From positions 1 to 49,975 of the forward strand of contig CAZHGP010000006.1 in the NCBI GenBank assembly GCA_964532175.1: DNA of 49,975 bases, in the 5' to 3' direction. Both the position numbers and the translations under genes were made by a program. Origin of the DNA: JAVZCJ01 sp964532175 (GTDB taxonomy: Archaea > Thermoproteota > Nitrososphaeria_A > Caldarchaeales > JAVZCJ01). The notes beneath the pieces are model-generated. The model made no database searches, was not told the origin of the DNA, and saw only the letters and a program-made list of their open reading frames with translations. Below, piece after piece: positions 41,636 through 49,936 of this stretch. Positions within the stretch are counted from its first letter, which is position 1. Each line of letters begins with the position of its first letter.

Positions 41636-42358
41636 ATGTATTGGAGTATTGAAGAAGCTGAATCTAGATTATTTAGAATGGGTTCTCTTACAGCTATAAT
41701 TGGAGCCATACATATTTTTTCACTTATTTTAAATTGGTATGTTTATACAAGCGATAGTATTCAATCTATTGCAATTCAAGGATATATGATTAATGAAGTT
41801 TTATTCTTATCTGTTTTTGGCGGAGTTTTAGCAGGATTAGCTGCTCTTTCAACATTTTTAACAAAAAAATTATCTCAAATGAAAAATGTTGAAGCATTTT
41901 GTGCATTCGTAGGAGGAGTTATAGCTTTAATATCTCCTATATATATGATATTTATAAAAATACCTAAACTTGGAACAGGATATTATGATGTAGGTTTATT
42001 TATTTCTATAATGTCTGCAATTAGTTTATTAATTTCAGGTATAATAATATCTTTTATACCAACAAGATTTGAAGTAATACCTACACCTTCTCTAGGTACA
42101 ACCTTACCTGGAATTCCTTATTCAACTTCTCAAGCTCCTACTCAAATTCCTAGACAAACTACTGTAATGATTCCTACTGATGATTTTCCAATAGGTGCTG
42201 TGTGCACAATATGTCTTCAACCACTTGAAGTAGGCTCAACTGCTAAATGTAAAGCATGTGGAGCATTATTCCATCAAGGATGTATAGATGCATGGGTTGA
42301 ATTAAATAGAGTTTGTCCAAATTGTAATACTCCTGTTGAATCTTATTCAATAGAATAA
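41636..42358 (+). CDS. Membrane-embedded RING finger protein, candidate membrane E3 ligase
   Basis: A 240-residue protein. Four hydrophobic helices lie at about residues 15-36, 54-76, 86-108 and 118-141. A Pro/Thr/Ser-rich linker (about 145-185) leads to a C-terminal RING: CTICLQPLEV (Cys190, Cys193), KCKACGALFHQGC (205, 208, His213, 216) and VCPNC (227, 230). The RING resembles that of the small RING protein 1.3 kb upstream, so one probably derives from the other. The location beside the E1/E2/Ubl genes supports an E3 role on membrane substrates; this is inference. glyS follows 14 bases later. Confidence 0.85.
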   Translation: MYWSIEEAESRLFRMGSLTAIIGAIHIFSLILNWYVYTSDSIQSIAIQGYMINEVLFLSVFGGVLAGLAALSTFLTKKLSQMKNVEAFCAFVGGVIALISPIYMIFIKIPKLGTGYYDVGLFISIMSAISLLISGIIISFIPTRFEVIPTPSLGTTLPGIPYSTSQAPTQIPRQTTVMIPTDDFPIGAVCTICLQPLEVGSTAKCKACGALFHQGCIDAWVELNRVCPNCNTPVESYSIE

Positions 42359-42372
42359 TTAGGAGGAAAAAA

Positions 42373-44094
42373 ATGAATAAAGAAAGCAAAGATAAATTCC
42401 TATCTCTTTTAAAAAGAAGAGGTTTCCTTTGGCCTTCTTATGAAATTTATGGTGGATTAGCAGGATTTATAACATATGGTCCTTTAGGAGTTAAATTAAA
42501 AAGGAAAATAGAAGATTTATGGCGTGATGTTTTTATTAAAAAACATGGATTCATTGAAATAGATACTCCAAATATTGGACCAATTGAAATGTATGAAGCA
42601 ACAGGTTTCTTAGAATCTTTTAAAGATAAAGTAGGTACTTGTATTAAATGTGGTAGAAAATGGAGAATTGATCATTTAATTGAAGAAGAAACAAATTTAT
42701 CTTCTTTAGAAATTGAAAGATTATCGATTGAGCAATTACAAGAAATTATAGAAAAAGAAAATATTAAATGTCCAATTTGTAATGGAGAAATAAAAAATAT
42801 TTCATTTCATAGCTTAATGTTTAAAACTACTGTAGGACCATTTGAAGATAGAATGGATTTTTTAAGACCAGAAACTGCGCAAGGTATTTTTACAGAATTT
42901 ATAAAAGAATATGAATTATCTAGAAAAAAACTTCCAATAGGAGTAGCTCAAGTAGGTAAATGTTTTAGGAATGAAATTTCACCAAGACAAGGACCAATTC
43001 GTTTAAGAGAATTTACAATAATGGAATTAGAATTAATGTTTGATCCTGAAAATCCAAAATGTCCTTATTTAGAAGAAATAATTAATGAAAAAATAAGGAT
43101 TCTTACAGCTTCTCAAAGATTAAATAATATTAATGAACCTAATGAATATTCTTTAGAAGAGTTAATTTCTAATAAAATCGTTAAACAAGAATGGCAAGCA
43201 TACTTTATGTATTTATCAAATAAATTCATTAATATGCTCGGTATTCCAAATTATAAAACATTTTTTTTAGAAAAACTTCCAGAAGAAAGAGCTCATTATG
43301 CACAACAAGTATTTGATCAACTTGTTTATAGCGAGGTATGGGGATGGATTGAAGTTTCTGGTCATGCTTATAGAAGCGATTTTGATTTATCTCGCCATTC
43401 TTTAAAAAGTGGAATTGAATTAAAAGCTTTTAGAAAATATCCTATTCCTAAAAAAATTAAGAAAATTAATATTAAACCTAATATTAAAAAAATCAAAGAA
43501 TTTTTTGGAGATAAATCAAATATAATTTTATCAAAATTGAATAATATTGATAATAAAGAAATTGAAGAAAAAATTAATAAAAATGGATATATAAAAATTG
43601 ATGATATTATTTTATCTAAAGAATTTTTTGAGATTATAGAATTAGAAGAGACTTTACATGGAGAAAACTTTATTCCACATGTTGTTGAACCATCTTTTGG
43701 AGTTGATAGAGTAACTTATATTACATTAGAATATGCTTATAGTGAAAAAGAAAATAGGATAGTAATGAATATTCCTATAGAAGTTGCTCCTATAGAAGTT
43801 GCTGTATTTCCTTTATTAGAATCAAAAAATCTTATTGAAAAATCTATTGAAGTATATAATTTAATTATGAAAAATGGTTTTGAAGCTATATATGATGAAT
43901 CTGGATATATTGGTAGAAGATATATGAGAGCTGATGAGCAAGGAATTCCTATTTGTATTACAATAGATCATCAAACTCTTGAGGATAATACTGTAACTTT
44001 TAGAGATAGAAATACATGGCTTCAAAAAAGAGTATCTATAAAAGATATTATAAAAGAATTAAATATTATCTTAAGGAAAGAAAGACATTTATAA
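42373..44094 (+). CDS. glyS: Glycyl-tRNA synthetase, class II (archaeal/eukaryal alpha2 type)
   Basis: Charges tRNA-Gly. The 573-residue protein has the N-terminal RRGFLWPSYEIYGGLAGF, the motif 1 region, a zinc-like pair CIKCGRKWRID and CPICNG, motif 2 (VGKCFRNEISPRQGPIRLRE) and motif 3 (EPSFGVDRVTY), then a C-terminal anticodon-binding domain (IPIEVAPIEVAVFPL). Ribosome-binding site AGGAGGAAA precedes the ATG. It appears to head a long co-directional run ending with the crenactin genes. Confidence 0.95.
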   Translation: MNKESKDKFLSLLKRRGFLWPSYEIYGGLAGFITYGPLGVKLKRKIEDLWRDVFIKKHGFIEIDTPNIGPIEMYEATGFLESFKDKVGTCIKCGRKWRIDHLIEEETNLSSLEIERLSIEQLQEIIEKENIKCPICNGEIKNISFHSLMFKTTVGPFEDRMDFLRPETAQGIFTEFIKEYELSRKKLPIGVAQVGKCFRNEISPRQGPIRLREFTIMELELMFDPENPKCPYLEEIINEKIRILTASQRLNNINEPNEYSLEELISNKIVKQEWQAYFMYLSNKFINMLGIPNYKTFFLEKLPEERAHYAQQVFDQLVYSEVWGWIEVSGHAYRSDFDLSRHSLKSGIELKAFRKYPIPKKIKKINIKPNIKKIKEFFGDKSNIILSKLNNIDNKEIEEKINKNGYIKIDDIILSKEFFEIIELEETLHGENFIPHVVEPSFGVDRVTYITLEYAYSEKENRIVMNIPIEVAPIEVAVFPLLESKNLIEKSIEVYNLIMKNGFEAIYDESGYIGRRYMRADEQGIPICITIDHQTLEDNTVTFRDRNTWLQKRVSIKDIIKELNIILRKERHL

Positions 44095-44129
44095 AAGGAT
44101 TAATAATATTATATAAGGTGTTTTATAAA

Positions 44130-44795
44130 ATGGTTTTTCCAATAGATAGAGAAGAAGAAATACATTCTAGACTTATATCCCTTATTCAAGATCAAATTAG
44201 GAAAGTTGTTGAAACAGTTAAATCTTTATCTTTACTTATTGAAAGTTCAGTAAATATGCAAAGTGAAAAAATTATAGAAGAAAAATATATGAATGTTATA
44301 AAAAATGAAGAAGAAGCAAAAAATGTAAAAAGGCAAATAGAAGAAGAAATAACTAAAGTAGGCGCGATACTTCCAAATAGAGAAGATTTTTTAAGGCTTT
44401 CAGATCAAATAGATAAAATGGCAGATCTTTCAGAAGGAACAGCATTTAGAGTATTAAGTTTTGTAAAAGCTCAATTAAAAGCTGATAAAGATATTTTAGA
44501 AAAAATAAATGAATTAAGCAATCTTGTTTTAAAAGTTGTTACAAAACTTAGAGAAGCTTTACTCGTTGTAACGCTTGATGCTGAAACTTTTAATGCAAGA
44601 ATAAAAGAAACAGAAAAAGCTGAAAAAGATGTAGATGAATTTTATAGAAATTTATCTGTAACAATTCTTCAAAGAAATTTGAAAATAGCGCCTATGCTTC
44701 TTATAAGAGAAATAGCATCAATGCTTGAAGATATTTCAGATGAAGCTGAATCTGCTGCAAATACTTTAAGAGCTCTTTCATTAATACTCCTATAG
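44130..44795 (+). CDS. DUF47 / PhoU-like protein (COG1392 type)
   Basis: A 221-residue all-helical protein starting MVFPIDREEEIHSRL. The pattern of two PhoU-like helical bundles with EEAKNVKRQIEEEITKVGAI and LREIASMLEDISDEAE-like segments fits DUF47 proteins, which often accompany phosphate transporters and may bind metal clusters. No phosphate transporter is nearby. The ATG at 44130 is preceded by AAGGTG; the open frame extends upstream into glyS but that part is not expected to be translated. Confidence 0.82.
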   Translation: MVFPIDREEEIHSRLISLIQDQIRKVVETVKSLSLLIESSVNMQSEKIIEEKYMNVIKNEEEAKNVKRQIEEEITKVGAILPNREDFLRLSDQIDKMADLSEGTAFRVLSFVKAQLKADKDILEKINELSNLVLKVVTKLREALLVVTLDAETFNARIKETEKAEKDVDEFYRNLSVTILQRNLKIAPMLLIREIASMLEDISDEAESAANTLRALSLILL

Positions 44796-44807
44796 GAGAG
44801 AATAAAA

Positions 44808-45356
44808 TTGGAAAAAATTGAAGCTCAATTAATTGAAGGTAATATAATTGTTTGGGATATAGAAAAAGGTAGAGAACTTTATAAAAATGGTTTTTATGGA
44901 AAACCTTTAGGTATTCCAAAACCAAAAACACCAGATTTTAATGCTCCTTTAATACTTGATTTAATAGAAGCAGTTTATTTAGTTGAAAAAAATATCTTAG
45001 AAATATTTCAAGGAGATAAAAAATTAACTATAGAAGAGTTAATAGAATATGGAACAAAAAATTATGAATTATTTTTAATAAAATATCTTGTTTATAAAGA
45101 TTTAAGGGATAGAGGTTTCATAGTTACTCCTGGAATAAAATTTGGAAGCGATTTTGCAGTATATAAATATGGTCCTGGAATAGATCATGCGCCTTTTATA
45201 GTTCAAGTAAAAAAGCCTGAAGAAGAAATTTCTGCTCTTGAAATAATTAGAGCAGGTAGACTTGCAACTACTGTTAAAAAACATTTTACTTTAGCTATAC
45301 CAAATTTATCAACAAGAGAAGTGGATTATTTAATATTTTCATGGTGGCGCCCTTAA
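44808..45356 (+). CDS. endA: tRNA-intron splicing endonuclease, TTG start
   Basis: Removes introns from pre-tRNA at bulge-helix-bulge sites. The 182-residue protein has an N-terminal domain (LIEGNIIVWDIEKGRELY) and a catalytic domain with the Tyr-His-Lys triad: FAVYKYGPGIDHAPFIVQV and TTVKKHFTLAIP. Length fits an archaeal EndA homo-oligomer. No ATG is available near the conserved N-terminus; TTG at 44808 with TAGGAGAG upstream is the start. Confidence 0.92.
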   Translation: MEKIEAQLIEGNIIVWDIEKGRELYKNGFYGKPLGIPKPKTPDFNAPLILDLIEAVYLVEKNILEIFQGDKKLTIEELIEYGTKNYELFLIKYLVYKDLRDRGFIVTPGIKFGSDFAVYKYGPGIDHAPFIVQVKKPEEEISALEIIRAGRLATTVKKHFTLAIPNLSTREVDYLIFSWWRP

Positions 45357-45381
45357 TTTAAATAAAAAATTAGATTGAAAA

Positions 45382-45990
45382 ATGCTTAATATTGAAAATA
45401 TTGATATTTCAGGAAAAATTAATTGTTATATTCAAAAAAGAAAATATTTTAAAGATTTAAAAGAATATTGGTTTTATTTATTAGAAACTATAAATAAGAA
45501 TATTCCTATTGAAAAAAGAGAAATGGATAAATTTTTCTTAAAAGGAGGGGAAATATCTTTATTCCAATACCCCTCCATAGAAAATGATTATGTTTCTATT
45601 ACAATAAATTTTAATAAAGTTAAAGAGCCTTTTTTCCTAGATTCTTTAATAGAAAATATTATGAAAATCTCTAATAAATGCTTTTTAACATGTAGTATTA
45701 GGAAAAAAATGGATTTTAATGAATTAAAAGAAATTGGTAAAAAAGGAACTTTTTCAAAATGGATTGGAGAAACAAATGAAGGAAATTATAGTTTTATAGC
45801 TTATATTGATAATATTCAATTAAAAATTTTAGTTTATCCAAATATAGAAATGATTAATATTACTGCATTAATAGATAGAGATATTGAAGGAAGGGAAATT
45901 TTCAAAAAATTATTTAAAAAATTAAAAATTTTAAAAATTGAAGAAAAAGGTTTAATTAGTAAAATTAGAAATATATTAAAGAAATCATAA
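45382..45990 (+). CDS. Unknown protein upstream of crenactin
   Basis: A 202-residue soluble alpha/beta protein; strands such as YVSITINFNKV and YSFIAYIDNIQLKILVYPN alternate with helices, ending in a basic helix (LISKIRNILKKS). I recognise no domain. It lies 25 bases upstream of crenactin in the same direction. In Thermoproteales, genes for arcadins sit next to crenactin; this could be a diverged arcadin or an unrelated operon member. Confidence 0.65.
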   Translation: MLNIENIDISGKINCYIQKRKYFKDLKEYWFYLLETINKNIPIEKREMDKFFLKGGEISLFQYPSIENDYVSITINFNKVKEPFFLDSLIENIMKISNKCFLTCSIRKKMDFNELKEIGKKGTFSKWIGETNEGNYSFIAYIDNIQLKILVYPNIEMINITALIDRDIEGREIFKKLFKKLKILKIEEKGLISKIRNILKKS

Positions 45991-46015
45991 GTTTAAATCT
46001 AGGAAGGATAAAATT

Positions 46016-47296
46016 ATGTATGGAATGAATGAAGAAGAATATAAAAAAATTTATGTTTTTGGAGCAGATTATGGTACAAGCGATTTTAAATATGGTCCTA
46101 TAACTTGTGGTGAAAAACCTGAAAAAATTGAGAATAGAGGTTATTTTCCAGATAAATCTTCTATAATGTATAAAATTACTGGTATTGAGAAAGATATTAT
46201 TGTTGGAAAAGATATTCCACTTTATTTAGAAGCTAGAGAAGATTTATCAACTAGACTCATTTATCCAATGAGAAATGGTATAATAGAGAAAAATGATGAA
46301 AAATCTTGGAGAATTGTTAAAGAAATTAGTAAATATGCTTTAGAATCTTTTAAACCTATTGAAGAAAAATTTAAAGGCTTTTATTTAGTTGCTTCACTTT
46401 CAGCAATTGCTCCAAAATATATGTATGAAAAACTATTTGAAATTTATGATGATATAAATAAAGAAGAAAAATTAATAAGAGCTGCTACAATAATTCCACA
46501 AACATTAGCTGTTGCAATATCTCATAAAGTTCCTACTTGCGTAGTAGTTGAATCTGGACATGGAAATACTCAAGTTTGTCCAATTTCAAGATATCCTATA
46601 AGAAATGCTATTCTTGCAATAAATAGAGGTGGAGGAGATGCTAATGCTTTAACTGCTGAAATATTAAAAGATTCTGGTTATGGAGATTTAGCAAAAGAAG
46701 AAATTGTTGTTAGAAAAATTAAAGAAGATCTTGGCCTTATACCAAGGGATCTTGATAAAGCTATAGAATATGCTAAAAAAAATCCTGAAAAATTTATTAC
46801 AAAATATAAAATTCCAGGAACTAGAATAATAGTAAATCTCGATAATTATTCTTGGACAAGATTTTTAATAGGTGAATATGTTTTTAATCCTAACCATGAA
46901 ATTTTCCAAAGCTATTTTAGAAGAGGAATGCCTAAACCTAGTGATGTTAAAATAGGGGATTTCTATTTTAGAGGAATGTTAGATTTTGGTGAAGCAATAG
47001 CAGAATCTATTGAAAAATGTCCAATAGAATTGCAACCTTATTTATATAAACAAATACTTTTATCTGGAGGGAATTTTAATTGGAATGTTCCAGAACAATT
47101 AAAAGATATAGCAATAGATTCTGCTACTAAAATAAAATTACTTCTTGAAGAAAAAGGGATTAAAGATACTAATGTTATTCTTACAGAAAATCCTCAATTT
47201 TCTGTTTGGCGTGGATGCATAGTTTATGGATATGCTGTTCCATATGATTATATATGGAGTTGGGATAGAATGGAAGGTTGGCTTAAATATTATTAA
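46016..47296 (+). CDS. Crenactin, archaeal actin homologue
   Basis: A 426-residue actin-fold ATPase forming filaments. Phosphate-1 loop FGADYGTSDFKYGPI, phosphate-2 loop VESGHGNTQVCPI, NRGGGDANALTAEILKD, and the adenosine motif ILLSGGNFNW followed by VWRGCIVYGYA match crenactin of Pyrobaculum as I remember it, clearly closer than to MreB, ParM or Ta0583. Crenactin is linked to rod cell shape. A ribosome-binding site AGGAAGGA precedes the ATG. Downstream genes are possible filament partners. Confidence 0.93.
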   Translation: MYGMNEEEYKKIYVFGADYGTSDFKYGPITCGEKPEKIENRGYFPDKSSIMYKITGIEKDIIVGKDIPLYLEAREDLSTRLIYPMRNGIIEKNDEKSWRIVKEISKYALESFKPIEEKFKGFYLVASLSAIAPKYMYEKLFEIYDDINKEEKLIRAATIIPQTLAVAISHKVPTCVVVESGHGNTQVCPISRYPIRNAILAINRGGGDANALTAEILKDSGYGDLAKEEIVVRKIKEDLGLIPRDLDKAIEYAKKNPEKFITKYKIPGTRIIVNLDNYSWTRFLIGEYVFNPNHEIFQSYFRRGMPKPSDVKIGDFYFRGMLDFGEAIAESIEKCPIELQPYLYKQILLSGGNFNWNVPEQLKDIAIDSATKIKLLLEEKGIKDTNVILTENPQFSVWRGCIVYGYAVPYDYIWSWDRMEGWLKYY

Positions 47297-47322
47297 ATAT
47301 TTTTTATATTGAAGTGATTTTT

Positions 47323-47967
47323 TTGTATGAAAAAATAAAAGATTATTTTTTATCAAAAGGATGGAAAGAATTAAAAAAAGAATTTAAATATAAAAAAGAA
47401 TTAGATTTAATTTTTAAAGATGAATTAGATTCTATAATTTTTGTTAGAATTTTATCCAAAGATGAATTAATTGATAGAAATTCTCTTTTGGATAATATTT
47501 TAGAACTTTTCTCATTAAAAGAAGAAGTAAATAAAATATATATTGCAATGCCTAAAGTTTATGTTTCAATAATTGATAGCTCTCCATTTGAAGAATATGG
47601 AATAGGTATAATATCTTATGATGAAAAAAAAGTTATGGAAATTTCTCCAGCTAAATTTTTTAAAACAAAATCTAAAATTGAAGAAGAGAAAATGGAGAAA
47701 TTAATTCCTTTTGAAACTTTAAAGCTTAAAGAAGAATTAGATAATATTAAAAAACGTTTAATCAATTTAGAAGAAATAGTTCGATCTTTAAATAATGAAA
47801 TTAAAATTTTGAAATCCCAATCTAAGCCAATAATTGAAACAAAAATATCTAAAGAAGAGATAATAATAACTCCACCTTCTTCTGAAAATATTCCATCTTT
47901 CTTAAAAGATAATCCATGGATTGAAATTCTTGCTAAAAGAGGAAGGGAAGAGAAAATTGCAGTCTAG
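47323..47967 (+). CDS. Coiled-coil protein downstream of crenactin, candidate arcadin-like partner
   Basis: A protein of about 214 residues with an N-terminal alpha/beta domain (to about residue 120), a coiled coil (LKLKEELDNIKKRLINLEEI) and, after a Pro/Ser linker, a short C-terminal helix (FLKDNPWIEILAKRGRE). In Pyrobaculum arcadin-2, a C-terminal helix binds the hydrophobic groove of crenactin; the layout here is compatible, but identity is not shown. TTG at 47323 after GAAGTGAT is the likely start; GTG at 47314 is the alternative. Confidence 0.7.
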   Translation: MYEKIKDYFLSKGWKELKKEFKYKKELDLIFKDELDSIIFVRILSKDELIDRNSLLDNILELFSLKEEVNKIYIAMPKVYVSIIDSSPFEEYGIGIISYDEKKVMEISPAKFFKTKSKIEEEKMEKLIPFETLKLKEELDNIKKRLINLEEIVRSLNNEIKILKSQSKPIIETKISKEEIIITPPSSENIPSFLKDNPWIEILAKRGREEKIAV

Positions 47968-48232
47968 TTTTATAAGTACTCAAAAATCTTCTTCTATTAG
48001 ATCTTTTAAAATTGTAATAGATACAGAAAATGTTTTTGCGCCTGAATTAACATTAGAAGATTTTATAAAAATTCATGGAAAAGAACCTTCATTACCAAGA
48101 TATAGAATAATAAAAATAGAAGTTGTTACATGTCCTGAAGATCAACAACCAGTATTAGTAACTGAATGTGCAAAATGTCCAAAATTCATAAGAAGATTCA
48201 AGAATCAAATTTATTGTTATGAATTCATTTAG
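47957..48232 (+). CDS. Small four-cysteine protein at end of crenactin run
   Basis: A protein of about 91 residues beginning at TTG 47957, which follows a GAGGAAGGGAAGAG stretch and overlaps the preceding stop by 11 bases; the open frame could start at TTG 47921. Four cysteines in VTCPEDQQPVLVTECAKCP and a final IYC suggest a zinc site. I recognise no family with certainty. It could be a further filament-associated factor or an unrelated small protein. Confidence 0.65.
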   Translation: MQSSFISTQKSSSIRSFKIVIDTENVFAPELTLEDFIKIHGKEPSLPRYRIIKIEVVTCPEDQQPVLVTECAKCPKFIRRFKNQIYCYEFI

Positions 48233-48294
48233 TCATATACGTACATATTTTTATTTCTTATTTTTTATTCTATATATTATCTTAATTTAATATT

Positions 48295-48711
48295 CTATTT
48301 TCTAGATATACCTCTTCCTTTTTCGCGCGAAAATCCAGTTCTAAAAGGTCTTCTTTCAACTTCTTTTTCAGAAAGATTATTCGTTGTATTAATTTCTTTT
48401 AATTCTTTCTCAGAAACTTTTAAAGTTCCATATCTTCCAACATTAAGTTGCATACTTCTTTTAAAGACTTTTACAAAAGCATTTTCTAATTCTATAGTAT
48501 CTCCTTCATTTATTTTATCAATATTATCATCCCAAAGTACTAATGTTATAGCTCCTGTTTCATCAGCGATTGTTGCTTCTACTATTCTATGCTCTGTTCG
48601 ATCAAATTTTGAAAGAACAGTTCTTTCAGGTGTTTTTTCAATAACTTTTGCTAAAACATTTACTCCACGCGAAAAAGGAGTAAGGTTTGCTATTTTAGAT
48701 ACTTTACTCAA
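48295..48711 (-). CDS. ssb: Single-stranded DNA-binding protein, crenarchaeal SSB type
   Basis: A 138-residue protein with one OB fold: NVLAKVIEKTPERTV, then EATIADETGAITLVLWDDNI, EGDTIELENAFVKVFKRSMQ and LNVGRYG. This matches the Sulfolobus SSB layout. The C-terminal tail (about 30 residues) is basic and Arg/Gly-rich (RRPFRTGFSREKGRGISRK), where Sulfolobus SSB has an Arg/Gly-rich and then acidic tail; the acidic end is missing here. Roles are DNA replication and repair. Confidence 0.9.
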   Translation of the reverse strand: MSKVSKIANLTPFSRGVNVLAKVIEKTPERTVLSKFDRTEHRIVEATIADETGAITLVLWDDNIDKINEGDTIELENAFVKVFKRSMQLNVGRYGTLKVSEKELKEINTTNNLSEKEVERRPFRTGFSREKGRGISRK

Positions 48712-48786
48712 ATTTTACCTCTCTCTTTTCCCCTATTTTTATTCTTGCACCTTTAAAGTGCAATTTATTTTTCTATTTTCTAATAT

Positions 48787-49476
48787 TTAAATCTTTGTCG
48801 AAATCAACTCTTTTTCAACTTCTTCAATATCTTTATGAGTATCTATTGATTTCCAAATAATATCTTTATATTTAACTGCTTTTAATTTCTTTTCAAAAGC
48901 TAATTTTGGAAAAGCAGTTGTTTCTATATCTCCTTTCTCAGGCAAATAATCGAATATTTCTGAAGTAAAACAATAAATTCCAGCATTTATCCAATAATTT
49001 TCTATTAATGGTTTTTCTTTAAAATATTTAGCATATCCTTTATCATCTACGTCTACGATTCCATAAGGTGATCTAAGTGGTGTAACAGCAATAGCACCAA
49101 CTCCATCATTAAGTTCTTCAATTAATTTTAAAGGATTTAAATCAGTAATTATATCTCCATTTAATACAAGTATCCTATCCTCATTTCTTAGTAATGCTTC
49201 AGCATTCTTTATTCCACCACCTGTTCCTAATGGTTCATCTTCCACAGCATAGCCTACTTTTATTCCAAATTTTGCACCACTTCCAATAAATTCTATAATT
49301 TTCTCCTTTTGATATCCAACACATAAAATTACTTCATTTACATTATATTTTTTTAGCCATTCTATTTGCCAAACTAATATTGGTTTTCCAGCAACTTCTA
49401 TTAAAGGTTTTGGTTTTTCATAAGTTAATGGTCTTAATCTTTTTCCCATTCCACCTGCTAAAATTAAACTTTTCAA
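48787..49476 (-). CDS. Sugar-phosphate nucleotidyltransferase (mannose-1-P guanylyltransferase-like)
   Basis: A 229-residue enzyme that activates a sugar-1-phosphate to an NDP-sugar for glycan synthesis. It has the signature LILAGGMGKRLRPLTYEKPKP, DEPLGTGGGIKNA, VLNGDIITDL (metal-binding Asp) and NAGIYCFTSEIF. The C-terminal left-handed beta-helix of longer members is absent, so it is the short form. Whether it uses GTP, UTP or dTTP cannot be told from sequence. Confidence 0.9.
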   Translation of the reverse strand: MKSLILAGGMGKRLRPLTYEKPKPLIEVAGKPILVWQIEWLKKYNVNEVILCVGYQKEKIIEFIGSGAKFGIKVGYAVEDEPLGTGGGIKNAEALLRNEDRILVLNGDIITDLNPLKLIEELNDGVGAIAVTPLRSPYGIVDVDDKGYAKYFKEKPLIENYWINAGIYCFTSEIFDYLPEKGDIETTAFPKLAFEKKLKAVKYKDIIWKSIDTHKDIEEVEKELISTKI

Positions 49477-49504
49477 TTTCTCTCACTTTATTTATTTTTA
49501 AAAT

Positions 49505-49936
49505 TTATAATTTCCCATATACTTTTCCAATTTCTTTATTTATAAATTCTTTTGGAACTAAACCTATAATTCTATTTGCTTCTCTTCCATTTTTAAAGAA
49601 TATTAATGTAGGAATACTCATGATTAAAAATTTTGCTGCTACTTCTTGATTTTCATCAACATTAATTTTTCCAAAAACAATTTTTCCTGCATATTTTTTA
49701 GCTAATTCTTCTATAATTGGAGCCATTATTCTGCAAGGTGCACACCATTCAGCCCAAAAATCTATTATTAAATTATTATATTTTTTAATAATTTCATTAA
49801 AATTTTCATTATTTATCTCTATTGGAGAATCTAATATTTTTTCATTATTTATTTCTCTTTTAATGTTTTTTAATAAATATTCATGCATTTTTTTATAACG
49901 TATTTTTTCTAATTCTAAATCTTCATTATCCTTCAT
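49505..49936 (-). CDS. trx: Thioredoxin with N-terminal extension
   Basis: A 143-residue dithiol redox protein. The active site is FWAEWCAPCRIMAP (Cys65, Cys68), followed by NVDENQEVAAKF and the cis-proline SIPTLIFF. About 35 N-terminal charged, helical residues precede the thioredoxin fold, which is normally about 105 residues; they could mediate binding to a partner. No thioredoxin reductase is in the window. Confidence 0.94.
   Translation of the reverse strand: MKDNEDLELEKIRYKKMHEYLLKNIKREINNEKILDSPIEINNENFNEIIKKYNNLIIDFWAEWCAPCRIMAPIIEELAKKYAGKIVFGKINVDENQEVAAKFLIMSIPTLIFFKNGREANRIIGLVPKEFINKEIGKVYGKL

Noticed and set aside
44016..44129. N-terminal extension of the DUF47 gene into glyS
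   Set aside because: Basic low-complexity translation of the glyS end; the ATG at 44130 has an SD-like AAGGTG and fits family length.
46016..47296. Calling the actin homologue MreB, ParM or a Ta0583-like protein
   Set aside because: Loop sequences and the C-terminal WRGCIVYGYA pattern match crenactin; lengths of the alternatives also fit less well.
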